From Protula sp. h YS-2021 (taxonomy: Eukaryota; Annelida; Polychaeta; Sabellida; Serpulidae), in assembly GCA_949752745.1 (NCBI GenBank), contig OX457025.1:97839804-97903803 (forward strand): 64,000 bases of DNA, read 5' to 3'. Positions 1-12,680 of the stretch are shown piece after piece. The position numbers were made by a program, and so were the translations under genes. Each line of letters starts with the position of its first letter. Position 1 is the first letter of the stretch. Under the pieces are notes generated by a model. It was not told the origin of the DNA. It was given only the letters and a program-made list of their open reading frames with translations, and did no database searches.

Positions 1-2200
1 AGATGAAATAAAACACAAAAGCCCAGAAACATCACACAGAATGAATGAATGAATGTCTATGCTGGAAAACGATTGAAAGAATCACCACTGAAACGAAAGG
101 GATGTTCTTGCTAAAAACAGTACATAGAAGTATTTACCATAAACCCTTATGAAGAGTGAATTGTAATCGTGTGCTGGTTATTCTTCATAGTAAACCATGA
201 CTTCTTGATCGTTTCCGTATTTGTCTCTCAACAAACCTGAAGAAAATGTAAAAGGCTTCTATCTCAAAAATTTTTAACGTATTTGAGGACTGTATGATTT
301 AATTAATATAAGGTTATATAGAACAGATAGGGAAAGAGGGCAAAACTCACCAGAATTTCATTTTACCAGCAACATATTCACAAGCTGTATTTAAAGATGC
401 AGAATATCATAAGTATATTTTAAAATTTTAAAATTCATAAAACTAGTTTCCCTTATACACTTCTTTATAGTTTGATCCCACCTACGTCACATAAATTTTC
501 GATGCGACAACAACTAAAGGTTTAAAAATACAACTATGATCAAATTTTTTGCTCATGCCCTCAAATTTCAGAGAATAAAATAGTATAAATCAAACAAGAC
601 GCTAGTAAAAATAAGAGACAATGATAACAAAGCAATTTGATTATTCTATTCTTCTAAACCGAACTTGAGGACACCTAGCGCTTCCATGACATAGGGCGTT
701 GCAGTTGAGATAACGTCATGTCCACCAACGAAGTTGCTAAAGGATCTTTTTTCGCCATTGTTCTTCGACGAATACATGGTGAGGCGTGGTATATAGTCGC
801 TCATTATGATTTATGTAAAACATACAGATTATGATTTTTAAAAATGTCATATTTAATGGCATTTATAAAATGTAGCATCACGTTACAGATCACTGAGGAA
901 CTCTTTATGTCTTTTCGGATCTAAAGTCAGTTGAAATCAATCCATTTGTCATGTTTTGAAAAAGATCACTCCATGCAGTTTTCTCTGGTACGTCTTGCAT
1001 CGACCGTCAAGGCTAAATCAAATTCACGATATGTGTTCAAGCCCGGATTTGAGCCCTATTCCTTGATATTTGCCCCTCTAAATAAGCAAAATGTTACTAT
1101 TTCAGCAGAAGCTTTGACCCCCTTGGACTTGTATTAAATTTAAAGATCCAACCAGAATTAAGAAAGAGTTTTCCGAAAGCTATTCTTGAAGTGAAAATAG
1201 CATTAATCTGCACATGACATCAAAATACAAAAAAAAAAAAAAAAGAAAGAAAGGAAAGACTTTTAGAATTACGTTTAAAAGTAATACTATCTAGAAATTT
1301 TCGATCTCTCGCTTATTATGGTTTTCTATTATTTTAGCTTCCCATAGATAATATACTGCTTGCTTGTGATTAAATTTTAAATTCATGGACAGTTCCAAGG
1401 AATATTAGTATGAATAACAGCATGCGATTTTGACAATATTTTTACTAAAACACGCATTTATGTAATATATAAAATCAATGTAAACTGCACATTTTCGGGT
1501 TTTTAACAGAGGATTGCTTTTTCAACTCTTCTTTTTACAAACCATACTTCTTTAGCTTTAAGAGATATATATTTCTATATAAACATCTATGGCTTTTTCA
1601 GATTTTCAGAAAAACTACTTGTAGTTAAATGTTCTACTTTTGTTCACCCCAAAAGAAAATTATAAATTACGTTTAATAGTCTTGAACCAAACTATTCTGA
1701 ATTGAAATATTAATAACAAAACTTACTCTAGAATGTTGCTATTTTCTTGTAAATAAATTGCTGTAAAGAGTCAGTTTTAACACATATTTATTAGTACAAA
1801 ATATTCATACCCACTGAAGCGTGTATTTAATAGGCGTTATCTTTAATATACTTATATAATTTGCATGTGAAACCCTTAACTTAATAATACATATGCGCAT
1901 AAAACAGGTCTGATTGCAATGTTATTGCAAATTATGTGTTTTTTGACGAACGATGTTTGAATATTTATTGCGGCGATGCGACCTGAATAAAATCTTAAGG
2001 GAGAGGGCCAGAAAAAGACCTGAAAGAGGATGCAACATAGGCCAGATTTGCTTGTAACTTTAGTGCGAATTGTGTGTGTTTTAGGAACGATGTTTCAATT
2101 TCATTGACCCGGAATGAACTCGAGGGGAAGAGGGGCAGAAGGAGACCTGAAAGAGGATATAACATTGGCAAGACTTTACAAGTGGAATGTTGAGACTGTT
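1..2200 (-). repeat. left arm of a large inverted duplication carrying the SABATH genes
   Basis: Read in reverse complement, this stretch aligns with about 6760-9530. The similarity covers the upstream region (for example 1680-1910 against 6950-7150, and 2130-2175 against 6780-6820), exon 1, part of the introns, exon 3 and the intron after it. It continues to the window edge. The arms are diverged by many substitutions and indels, so the duplication is old. The sequence at 841-2200 has no gene I can support. It is AT-rich upstream sequence with a short poly-A at 1231-1245. Confidence 0.75.
138..804 (-). pseudogene. SABATH-type carboxyl methyltransferase, broken inverted paralogue
   Basis: This is a minus-strand copy of the gene at 8238-11641. 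Exon 1 runs 804-675 (ATG at 804-802) and encodes an N-terminus nearly identical to that of the right copy, one codon shorter. Exon 3 runs 236-138, has the same length (99 nt) and phase as its counterpart, and has intact AG and GT boundaries. Two lesions are visible. The intron between them has no exon 2, so the SAM-binding motif is missing. Exon 3 has an in-frame TAA at 180-178 where the right copy has CAA. Intron sequence flanking the missing exon is still alignable, which points to a deletion. Later exons would lie before base 1, so they cannot be judged. It is most likely a pseudogene; a sequencing error could explain the stop but not the missing exon. Confidence 0.85.
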
Positions 2201-2359
2201 AAGAGAGGAGGAAATAAAACGAGCTATGAGACCGAAACTGTTGAGACAAGGTCTTATGACAGGGAGGGTTTACAGAAGGTAGAGTGTTAAATGGAGGATT
2301 TTAAACATATAAGTCATACACCAATTATGTTGAGGTATATCCGTATTTGGTGGTCTCTA

Positions 2360-2700
2360 AATTCAGCAGACAACATGACGCCTTTTTGACGTCTTTTTGG
2401 ACCAAAGTGACGCCTTTATGATATCTGTATAAGGTCAATTTTGTAACAAAAACTGACTTCTTTTTGCGAAGTAAGAAAGACGTCTTAATACGCAAAAGGA
2501 CATCCTGTTTGAACGTAAAAAGAAGTGATTTTCAGAGTCTATCAAAAGCAAATTTTGCACCAAAAAAAAAAAAAAGACGCCGTTTAGATGACGTGAAACG
2601 ACGTCCTTTCGGACGTTTAGAAGGTCTCGTTAAGGTCGATTTTCCATTTTTTTCTGGTTTAATGTCAATTTTTTAGGCGTCCTTTTGGGAACTAAAACTA
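2360..2700. repeat. short repeat cluster with GACGTC/GACGCC words and inverted ends
   Basis: The words GACGCCTTTTT, GACGTCTTTTTGG and their inverse GGCGTCCTTTTGG recur between about 2370 and 2690. The left and right ends are roughly inverted with respect to each other, which suggests a small non-autonomous element or a foldback. The open frame across 2464-2676 is Lys/Arg-rich and driven by the repeat wording, so I do not call it a gene. Confidence is low because no target-site duplication was identified. Confidence 0.3.
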
Positions 2701-3850
2701 GTTAAGCGCAAGAAAATACAATGTTGTTGCTCAAAACAATTATATTACTTCACTGTTAAATGAACGCATCGAATACATAATCACAACAGCCCTTTATTGA
2801 TAAGGATTAACCGTAAAATTGTTCTTTTTATCACCATTTGAATCACCATTTTTTACAGAACAACTCTAAAATCGTACTTACTCAGACATAGGTCAATGCC
2901 ACAAAAGGGACCAAATGTTTTTAAAGTCTCGTTTAATCAGGCTTCATTGCATATGCCATTTAAACGACTTGCTATCATCCGAGGACAATAAAATTCCATT
3001 TCTATATCAGAAGCTGTTTTCACAAGAAAACTTCAAAATAATAACATAAGAAAAATGACTGATACTTTTGAAAATGACTTTTGGTGAAAACACCAGCTTG
3101 CGCTGTAATTTTTGTGCCTGCATAGTATCACAAAAACGCGAAAATAAATAGAGAGCGTTGGCTTTTATGCAGTAGACCATTCATTAAATGTGCGCTGAAT
3201 ATTTTTTGCTTCGGTCCATATCTCACGACGAAAAACTGTTGCTAAATGTTACATAAAGAGATGACTGTCATGTTATCTCTGTGATCTCTTAAACCCCGTT
3301 GAAAGTTCATCAATGCAATATTTTTTTCAAAGGCAAGCATATCCCTCGAGCGGCCAGTATTTAACTGCCTTTTTTTCAAACAGGAAAAAGTGATCTATTT
3401 TTCTATGCATAACGGCTCACCAATTTGTTGTTTGCAAGACCGTTGGTATTTTTTCCCAGAATATTGAACGGAAGAAAGCTACATCACATACAGGTCACAT
3501 GTAAACAAATGATTTCTTATTCGCCTTTGTTCAAGCGGACAGCTTTTACATAAAATTAAAGGAAATAGGTCCTATTGTTTAGGTTAAACAAGTACGTATA
3601 GAACATATTTTGCTAATAACCTTTTACCTGCTCTTTGTAAGTGCTGTTTCCATCTAGTTGCTGAAAAATACTCACAAGATAGCATATCCCCTCATTCCAG
3701 CTGTAAAGGTTATTGTAGAATCGATTTAAATATGTGGTTTGGGGGAAAACAACGGGCGTGTTTGTTTTTGGTGATGGCAATCGGTAATTGCCACGAGCAT
3801 CCATTCATTTACACAATCATAAGGCCCTGTCATGTGTTGAGCACGCGCTC
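2701..3850. other. intergenic, AT-rich, nothing recognised
   Basis: Both strands contain only short frames without recognisable protein character. No RNA gene, repeat array or splice-site-bounded exon could be supported here. Confidence 0.5.
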
Positions 3851-6530
3851 CCTTGTTACCTCTTACTTAACTTCATTTAGCCCCTTAGGTTGCACGAATA
3901 AGTTTAAAATCAATCCTATTCTTACACGTTTCGAGATGATGGTCAATTTTTGGTTTTTGACCTTGACCATGACCGTGACTGTCACCGTAACCGATGTAAC
4001 TCTAATATGACGACTTTTAGGCCAAATCTTCGAAAAGAAGCTCAAATTTGCCAATCTCTAACCTTTTCCGAGATAATGGAAAACTTCCTGTTTTTGACGT
4101 AAGGCCAGAACAGTCGAAAATCTCTAACCGTTTTCGAGATAGTAGTCAATTTCCGGGTTTCTACCCTGACCATGACCGAAGAGGTTAAGTTCACCGATGT
4201 ACCGCGTACATGGCGTCTTTTTGTCCCAAAAGAATATAAGCTTATCGTATATAAGCTCAAAATCGTTCTTTCTCTAACGCTTTTCGAGACAATGGTGAAC
4301 TTCCGGTTTTTAACATTGGTAATCAAGGTTACCTAGATACCTCTTACAAACCATCCCTTAGGCCCAAAGGATCGAAAATAAGCTCAAAAGCGCTTTATCT
4401 TTTACCGTTTTCTAGAGAGTGGTCAGCTTCAGGTTTTTCACCTTGACCATGACCGAGCAGCTCAAAGTCACCAAGATATCTTATATAAGGATAATTTATG
4501 ATTAAAGGTCTAAAACAAGCTTGAAGTCGATCTATCTCTAATCGTTTATGAGATAATGATCAGCTTTCACTTTTTGACCTTGTCCATGACTGAGGTGTTC
4601 AAGGTCACCAAGTTTCCTCTAAAATCACGTCTGGTGCCCCAAAGTAGCACCAGACGTGATTTCTAACCGTTTTCAAGATATTGGTCAATTTCCGATTTAT
4701 GACCAAGTCAAGGAGATCGAGGAACCTCTTATATAACGTCTATTATGCCCAAAGTATCGAAAATAAGCTCAAATAGCTGTTTTTGAGATAATAGTCAACT
4801 TCCAGTTTTGATCTTGACTATAACCGAGGAAATCAATTTCAACGAGAAATCTCTCGAAAATAAGTCCAAAATCGTCTTACCTCTAGATGTTTTTGAGATA
4901 ACGGTAAGCATCAGGTTTTTACCTTGACCATTACCGAAGAGGTCAAGATCACCGAAGTACCTCTAATATGAGGACTTGAATTCCCAAAGTGTCGAAAATA
5001 AGCTCAAATAACGACGGCTTTTTTCGAGATATTAGTAAACTTTCGATTTTGACCTTGACCAAGTCAAGGATTTTTGGCCCAGAGGTTGGAAAATAAGTCC
5101 AAAATTGCTGTATCTCTAGTTGTTTTTGGAGATAATGGTTAGCTTGCAATTTTTCACCTTGTCCATGACCAAGCAGGTCAAGGTCACCAAGGTATCTTAT
5201 ACAAAGGTCATTTAGACCCAAGGATCTAAATGATGCTCAAAATTACTCTAATCGTTTTCGTGGTAATGATCAGCTTTTGGTTTTTCACCTTGACCATGAC
5301 CGTGGAGGTCAAGCTCATTGCGTTTCGTCTAATATCACGTCTTGTAGCAAAAATAAGCTCAAATGGCGCTATCGCTAACCGTGTTCGAGATATTAGTCAA
5401 CTTCCAGCTTTTTACCTTGACCATGTTAAATGAAATCAATTTCAACGAGAAATCTCTCGAGACGGTCTTTAGGGGGTAAAGCGTCTAAAATAATCCCAAA
5501 ATCATTCTATTTCTAATTGTTTTTGAAATAAGCTTCCGGTTTTTGACCTTGACCATGACCAAAGTAGTCAAGGTCAATGGGAAATCTCTCGAATAAAGTC
5601 TTGTGGGCCCAAAAGGTCGAAACTAAGCTGTAATAACTATCTCTAACCGCTTTCGAGATGACGTTAGCTTCGAGTTTTGGCCTTGCCCATGACTAAAAGA
5701 TCAAGTCACCGATATACCTTATATAAAGGTTGTTTGGACAAAAAGGTCGAAAATAAGCTCAGAATCGCTCTATCTGCAACCGTTTTTCAGATAATGGTCA
5801 GCTTCTAGTTTTTTAGAACTTAATCATGACCAAACAGGTCAAGGTCAGTGAGATCCCTCTTACGTAACTTCATTTAGGCCCAAAGGGTCGAAAATAGTCT
5901 CAAAATCACTCTTTCTCTCAGTTTTTTTCGAAATAGTGGTCAGCTCCGTGTTTTTGGCCTTAACCATGCCAAAGTCATATAGATACTACTTACATAGCTT
6001 CTTTTGGGACAAGCTCAAAGTAGCACTCTAACCCTTTTGGAGATAAAGGTCAGTCTTTTTCTAACATTTTCGATGCAATGGTCAGATGACCTTTGACCGT
6101 GAAACTGAATGTTGAGATTCATTATTCTGAACATGAAACCGTATTGGTGTTAAAACACTATTTCTAACTGTAAATTGAAACAAAGAAGGGTTTTAAAAAT
6201 GTTTTGATCTGAATTTGACCTTAATATTGTAAATTAAGGCAAAAACGCGCGGATATGACGAAGACTAATTACCTTCTATACCTTTGTTAAATATTGCCTT
6301 CCTGCGACAAACCTTGCGGGAGGAGTTTACTGGAAACAATTTTGAGGTAAAAGATACTTTGACCTCAATTTCACATTGACCTTTAAAGTCAAGGTAAAAA
6401 ATGTGGATTTAATGACGTCTGATCATTTTCTGTCTGTGTGTCAATTTTATCTTCTTAGCGCAGGAGTTTTTTGGAAACCATCCGGGATGAAAAACAAGCA
6501 AGCAAACAAACAGAATAAACAGGAACAGTT
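3850..6530 (-). mobile_element. Helitron-like element with degenerate ~139-bp tandem core
   Basis: Repeated units contain, in order, a pair of CCTTGACCATGACC words, a TACCTCTTATATAA word, GGCCCAAAGGGTCGAAAAT, AAGCTCAAAATCGC and ACCGTTTTCGAGATAATGG. Units begin about every 115-140 bp from 3860 to 6060 and are degenerate. At 6290-6500 the array is flanked by paired copies of a GTTTCC-AAAACTCCTCC block. Both block and array are the reverse complement of the element at 12.68-14.33 kb. The expected hairpin terminus was not found at the left end, so that end is probably lost or diverged. Tandem cores of this kind are known from pearl/HINE-type non-autonomous Helitrons of bivalves and DINE-1 of flies. 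Confidence 0.65.
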
Positions 6531-6759
6531 CTTTGCTAAAACACACTGCGATTCTGTTACAATAAGATGGTAAGAAATTATTTACTACACATTTATCACA
6601 ATCTTACATTGCTAGGAGGGAATGAGTAATTCCCACACAACTTTCATATTCCCTTCTTAAACTCCCAATTAATAGCTGTCCCTCACTGTTCTATCCTTGC
6701 CATTAGACCCTGTCTAAGCAGTTTCAATTTTTAGTTTTTATTTCTTTCACCTGTCTACT

Positions 6760-9530
6760 GCCTCAACATTGCGTTTTATAAAGCCTTGCCCATGTTATAT
6801 CCTCTTTCAGACGTGCTACCCCTCTCCATTTAGAGTTTATTCAGGCTGCATCGTGTAACAAAACTTCAAACTTCGTCATTCAAAGTACACAATTCGCTAA
6901 AAAGTTACAAGCTAACCTGTTTCGTGTGTGCGTGTATCGTTAAGTTTAGGGTTTCATATGCGAATTATATAAGTTTATAAAAGAAAACTCCGATTAAATG
7001 CACGCATCAGTGTCTATGAATATTTGTCACTAATAAATACGTGTCAAAACTAACTGTTTACAACAGTTTATTGGATATCTAAGTAAATAGAACGTTCTAG
7101 AGTAAGCGTTATTATTAAATATTTCAATTCAGCATACTTGGATACAATCTAATTAAGACATAATTTATAATTTATCTGTGGGTTTAACTATATTTACACA
7201 CTCTGATGAAATTCAGGTATCCTTTAAAGCAAAAAGAGAAACGTTTGCAAAAGGCAGAGTTAGAAACACAATCCTGTATTAAAAACCAGAAACTGTCACA
7301 CTTACATAAACTTTATATGTTCCGTTAATACGTGTTTTTGCCAAAAATTATTGTCAAAATCTATCTTGTTTATCCTAATATTCCTTGAAACTGTACATGA
7401 ATTTGAAATTTAATCACGAGCAGGTAGTAAATTGCCCCTATGGAACCAAAATAATTAAAAAGTATCATAAGCGAGTGATCCGTCTTTCCTTCAAAATCAA
7501 CATAATGTATCTCTGATAACTGGAATAATTGCATTTCATATTTGCTACACATTTCTTACTGGGAATTATCTGAATAAGAATAACCTTATGGCTATTCTAG
7601 ACGTGGTTTCTTCCTTTTTATATTGTTATTTTTCTACACTTTTTGATATTGCATCGGTCAGGATATAATCTTCGAACTTAATACAACTCTCAGAGCTTCA
7701 AAAGTTTCGCTGAAACAGCATCATTTTTTCTATTTTTCGACAAATACCAGGGAAAAGGAGTAAAATCCGGGTTTAAGCACATATCGCGAACTTGATCCTG
7801 ACCTTGAGAGTCGATGTCAGAAGAAGTCAAAGAAACAGTTACATGGAGCTATTTTTCTCGACACTTGACAAACGGAGTGATCTTGAGCTGATCTTAGACC
7901 TTAAAGGATGTTATATGACAGATTTCTTGGTGCTCTGTAATGTGATGCCAGTTTCAAAAACATTGCCAGGAGTGTGGTCAGTCTAAGAGTTAGCTCATCA
8001 GCACTCTTGAGAGTACTTCGAACTGTTGTTCAGGACCTTTTTTCTTGTTTTTTTTTTTAAATTTCCGATAGATGCGATATTCAAAGACGCTCTGCAGTGA
8101 AGCAGAATTGGTCTAGGCTTTTTCTGATGACCCTAGTCATGTAGTCGTATAGTTTTTATGCGAAAAAAAAAATTATCGTAGTGTATCAATTGTAACATAT
8201 TAGAATCATTAGCTATGTGTTTTACAGTTCATAAAAGATGATGAGCGACTATATACCGAACCTCACCATGTATACGCCGAAGAACAACGGCGAAGAAGTA
8301 TCCTTTAGCAAATTCGTCGTTGGTGGACATGACGTTATTTCAACGGCAACGCCCTATGTCATGGAAGCGCTAAGTGTGTTCAGGTTCAGCTTAGAGTAAA
8401 AGAATAGTCGAATTGCTTTCTTTATATTATACTTTATTTGTTATTAATATCTTGTTTGCGCTTACAGCGGTTTTATTCTCTGTTTCACTTCAATCAATTT
8501 TCACGCAAAATACTTCTTTTTAGAAGACATACCAACGTTGTCCTCAAAAGAGATTTTCACTGTGGCTGATTATGGAACTGCCGATGGTGGCACAAGTATG
8601 CCCCTTATGCATACAGTTATACGTAAGTTTTTATTATTCCACAAATAATAGCTTAAATAATATTTCAAGAGTGAACAACGTGACTAAACGTAATTGTCTC
8701 TCCATGTGTGAATTTTTTTAACATTTTAGGATTTTTACGTACAAGTAAATATTTATTTTGTTATGGTCAAATCAGTTTTGCATGCCAAACAACAGCATAA
8801 TATATTAAGCTGTATCAATTTAAAATAACAGAAAAAGGGTTAAAATTGTCTTTCGTTCCATGTTAACATTTAGACCTTTTAAAGTGTTCAATTATTCAAA
8901 TAGACGTATTGGTTTAACACTATGCAAACTTCCATTTATTTAGTGAAACCATGACATGTTGAAACACACTAAATTATTTTGGGAGGGGGTGCTGTTGGAC
9001 TTAACTTATAAGAAGTGACAAGGAAAACATCAAAATCCTAATTTTGAGTATTTTAAAATTTTAAAATCTATTTATCATTATATATAGTTTTGTCCTTATA
9101 ATGCCAGCTTGTAGATAAGTTTCTGGTAACATGGAATCTTGTTGCCTTTTTGCATGTGTTTCTATCACTTGTTAATACCCTTGTATAAAATTAATTCAAT
9201 CAAAACGCCAAAACATTTTGGCGAAATTATAAGTGCGAATCAGCTTATTCTCAGATGTATCAAGATTTCTTGAGACTGAAGTCTTTCATATTTACTCCAG
9301 GTTCGCTGAAAGATAAATATGGAAGAGATCAAAAAGTCATGGTTTACTATGAAGATCAACCAGACAATGATTACAATTCACTCTTCTTAAGGATTTATGG
9401 TAAATACGTCTATATGCTGTTATAATGCAAAAAACAAAAATATGTATTTCGTTTCAATGCTGATAGTTTCAACCTTTCTCAAGCATTGCTATTCATTTAT
9501 TCTTTCAGTGGATTTAAAATTAGAAATATA
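6760..9530 (+). repeat. right arm of the large inverted duplication
   Basis: This is the counterpart of 1-2200 in opposite orientation. It carries the 5' flank and exons 1-3 of the intact SABATH gene. The right arm keeps exon 2 (8524-8622) and roughly 500 bp of intron that the left arm lacks. The 5' flank (6760-8237) shows no other gene. At 7780-7985 there is a short stretch with the CCTTGACCTT-type wording of the Helitron-like repeats nearby. A poly-T/poly-A pair lies at 8050 and 8163. Confidence 0.75.
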
Positions 9531-11641
9531 CTAATGTGATGCCTCTGTGCTTTTATGACTGATTTCATCTACAATTTTCGACCCTCAAAATTTTAATTTT
9601 CAAATTTTCACGTTTTGCATCAATAACAGATTTATAATTGGCTATAAATTAAAGTGTTGAAATAATCACTACAAGTGAAATGTATATTTGAAGGCACATA
9701 GGCGATATGAATCTTGGTTTTCTCTCAATGCCAGGAAATTCGAAAAACAAGGAGAGCTTTCTACACAGTTTTTCCCACGTATATGCAACAGTTAGTGGGT
9801 GCAGTTTCTACAAGAATTGCTTTCCTGACGAATTCATTCATTTGGGACTTTGTTTTACAGCTGTGCATTGGCTTCGCACTGGGTATAATATTATAAATAT
9901 GTTGTAAATATAAATATTCATTTCTCAAATGCTCGTGATTTGCGGATCACGGTGCATTGTAGCTTAGGATAGTAATGTATGGACCAGAATGTATGGATCG
10001 TGCTGTATGGCTTGAGATGTATCAGTCGTGGCGTATGGATTGTTCTTTATTAGTCGTGATGTGTGGATTATAGTGTATGGTTCTTGGCATATGGATTGTA
10101 ATGTTTTGATCGTTGCATGCTGATTGTGATATAGAAATAGCAGCGTATGATGCGGCGTATGGCTCGCGGCTAATATATTATGCGTTTGAAGGATTTATCA
10201 TTACCTAGTACGGTTACAGAATAATGGATTGTAATGATATTTGGTTAAACAGTGAAAAGTTAAGTGCAAATTCTAATGTTTTGTTGCAAGGCGCACATTA
10301 ATATGGCACACAGTCAATGTGGTAAACTACAATATTAGTCATAATAATATCTCATAATGTGAATATCGTAATATGCATTTGCCAATTTTAGGCCTTGTCA
10401 GTTCAAAGACGCGCTCTTTCACATGCACTCAAAAAACAAACAAGCACTGGAATACTTTGAGAATGAAGCAAAGGAAAACTGGGAAATGTTTCTACTAAAT
10501 AGAGAGAAAGAACTGAAATCAGGTGAGACATCTTAGCGATAGCAACCCTACTGAGGTACAAAGCTAGTTATAATTGACTATTATCCCCCGCCGTCCTACC
10601 GGGGATGTAGAAACGCACTGCGTCCGCTCGTCCGTCCGTCCGTCCGTCCGTCGATCTTGACCACTTATAGTTAGTGTCGTATTTTAGCAATTTGAGTAAT
10701 TATTTACAAACCTTTGCTTTTCGGAGAAGTTTTGTCGAATTGTACTTAAAACCAACTGAACTATTCTTTAAAGCAACACTGTGCAACCTCCCAATACATT
10801 TTGCATGGGTGTTCAAACTCTATGTACCCTGTATTGATAAACACGTGAAAAATGGATAATTTTCGGCAGTGTTATTTTTGTGTTTGTATAGGTGGACATA
10901 TGATTATTACGCGTCTTGGCATGTTAAGCAATGGAATCCACTCTCTTTGGGGCAACAAACATTATAAATGTCTTCTCAAAGAACTGGAAAATGTGTGGAA
11001 GATGCTTGCAGACAAGAAAATCATAATGAAGGTAGTTAAATCATTTGATTTAATAGAAATGCAAGTCCACCAATTGCACAAAAAATGACTAGTCCGTTGG
11101 TCGGTCAGTTTCAATGTTCAATTTTTTTCTGACTCAGGATGAATATGAAAGAGCCACAATGAACTTATATTATCAAAGAGAAGATGAAATAAAGGCTCCC
11201 TTTCTTGACAAGAACTCAGAAGTGCACAGATCCGGCTTGAATCTTGTGTCAGTGACATCTCAGATATCACCGTGTCGTCTACATGCCGAATATGTGCAGT
11301 CTTACATACAGGGAGGTAAGTGTTCTATATTTTGAAACTAGACTTGCCAGTAAATTGAAATACTGATATAAAATGCTGCATGAATTCCCAATTCAATTGA
11401 AAGGCGTATATCCCTGACAGATTCAGAATCAGCGAGACAATACGCAAAGAAAGTGGTGCTGACAGTGAGAGCTTGGAGTAACTCGACATTCATAGTAGCA
11501 CTGAATGATGAACGCAGTGTGGACGAGAAGAATAATATAACCGATCAGCTCTACCTGAATTTAGAGGACCAAATTGTTAAAAGCCCAACGCGATATGCCC
11601 AAGACTTTGTATACTACATAATCCACGTAAAGAAGACGTAA
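8238..11641 (+). CDS. SABATH-family SAM-dependent carboxyl/N-methyltransferase, eight exons
   Basis: Exons are 8238-8373, 8524-8622, 9301-9399, 9735-9882, 10392-10522, 10892-11031, 11138-11315 and 11421-11641 (TAA). All have GT/AG borders and compatible phases, giving 383 codons, the usual SABATH length. Family landmarks: a GGHDVISTATP segment near residue 29, SAM motif I DYGTADGG (61-68), PDNDYNSLF (99-107, plant P-x-NDFNSLF), a GCSFY...FP segment (133-142, plant GSFY...FP) and AVHWL (154-158), with a C-terminal half that follows the family to the end. In plants these enzymes methylate salicylate, benzoate, jasmonate, farnesoate or xanthines. The substrate here cannot be read. There is no signal peptide, so it is probably cytosolic. 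A second ATG at 8241 is an equally good start. An AATAAA at 12075-12080 could be the poly-A signal. I am confident of the family, not of the substrate. Confidence 0.88.
10560..10720 (+). repeat. intronic short dispersed repeat with (CCGT)n run
   Basis: Within SABATH intron 5, a short hairpin-forming CCCCCGCC...GGGG segment is followed by a run of CCGT tetramers at 10625-10653 and then a CTTGACCAC word. Such CCGT-bearing segments look like heads of small non-autonomous elements. No target duplication was identified, so the exact limits are uncertain. Confidence 0.35.
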
Positions 11642-12680
11642 AGGAAGTTCCATAAATGACGTACTCTTTAGTTATTATATATTATGTGTTAGAAACAAAT
11701 AATTTTGAATCCGGTGTATGGGCTCAGCTAGTACCTTGACAATTTGAAAGACACTTCTAACATCTACTCTGACGATTTTTTTCTGTATTACTTAAATCCA
11801 ACCGAGATGTGACACCACTCTTGACTGAGTAAATGTCCACTTTTCTTCCTGCTAACGAAATCAAACCAATATCAACCATCGGTGCTTAATGCATAATTGT
11901 TTAAATATATGATTAAATCATTTTCCTGAAAAATTAGTAATGTCGCGAGCATAAATATATCATGCAAATATGCAAATCATACGTTATGGCTTAGGGTAAA
12001 CATCTTTCTTTCTTGCCAGTTAATAACCAGATAAATTATTTATTGTTGCGGTATAAGTTTCAAGTAAATTTCCTAATAAATGTGGGTTTAAGGGAATAAG
12101 GATTGCTTTATAAAATGTTTAGTATAGTGCAGCAAACAGAGATCTAGCCATTCTCCAAGTAACAGTTCTCGCTTCTCTATATGCGTATTTCTTTATGTTT
12201 ATATTTTACGAGGAAACAATGTGTCAGTTATTATCTAAGTTTGAATACTTAATGGCTGTTTAAACTATCTCAGTTTATAATATAGTGTAACGTGATTAAC
12301 ATTATTGCAAAGTACCCATGTTTTAAAATGTACTGCATTTCCATTTTACTCTCGAGTTTTTGTCTGTTTCATTATAGAATCACAGAGATTCATTACTTTG
12401 ATTTTGAGCTGTGAATGCAGTGTGGTGTTAGGAGTACACAAACATTTATTACTTTGTTTTATTAATTATAGTTTTAGTTTTAGTTTTATTAATTTGTTTC
12501 TACGTCTTGGCTCTCCACTCATCCCTCCGCCCAGCAAGCAAAAGTCCCAGTTTCGTTTTCTGTGATATATCTACAGGTACATAACATATTTCCCACTTGC
12601 AAACATAGTTTGCATATGGGTATGCTTTGCAAAGAATTCTGGCCGTTTATTCCTTCTTTTTTTTTGTTTTTTTTTCTTTT
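11642..12680. other. 3' flank of the SABATH gene, no further gene
   Basis: This contains the probable 3' UTR with AATAAA at 12075-12080 and AT-rich sequence beyond it. The frame at 12305-12565 is hydrophobic low-complexity coding with no recognisable character. A T-rich run at 12650-12685 precedes the Helitron-like element. Confidence 0.45.

Noticed and set aside
2464..2676. Lys/Arg-rich small protein
   Set aside because: Encoded by the GACGTC-word repeat cluster and a poly-A; no independent support.
3300..3900. Search for the Helitron hairpin end of the left element
   Set aside because: No counterpart of the TCGCTA...TAGCGA hairpin with CTAG was found, so the end is left undefined.
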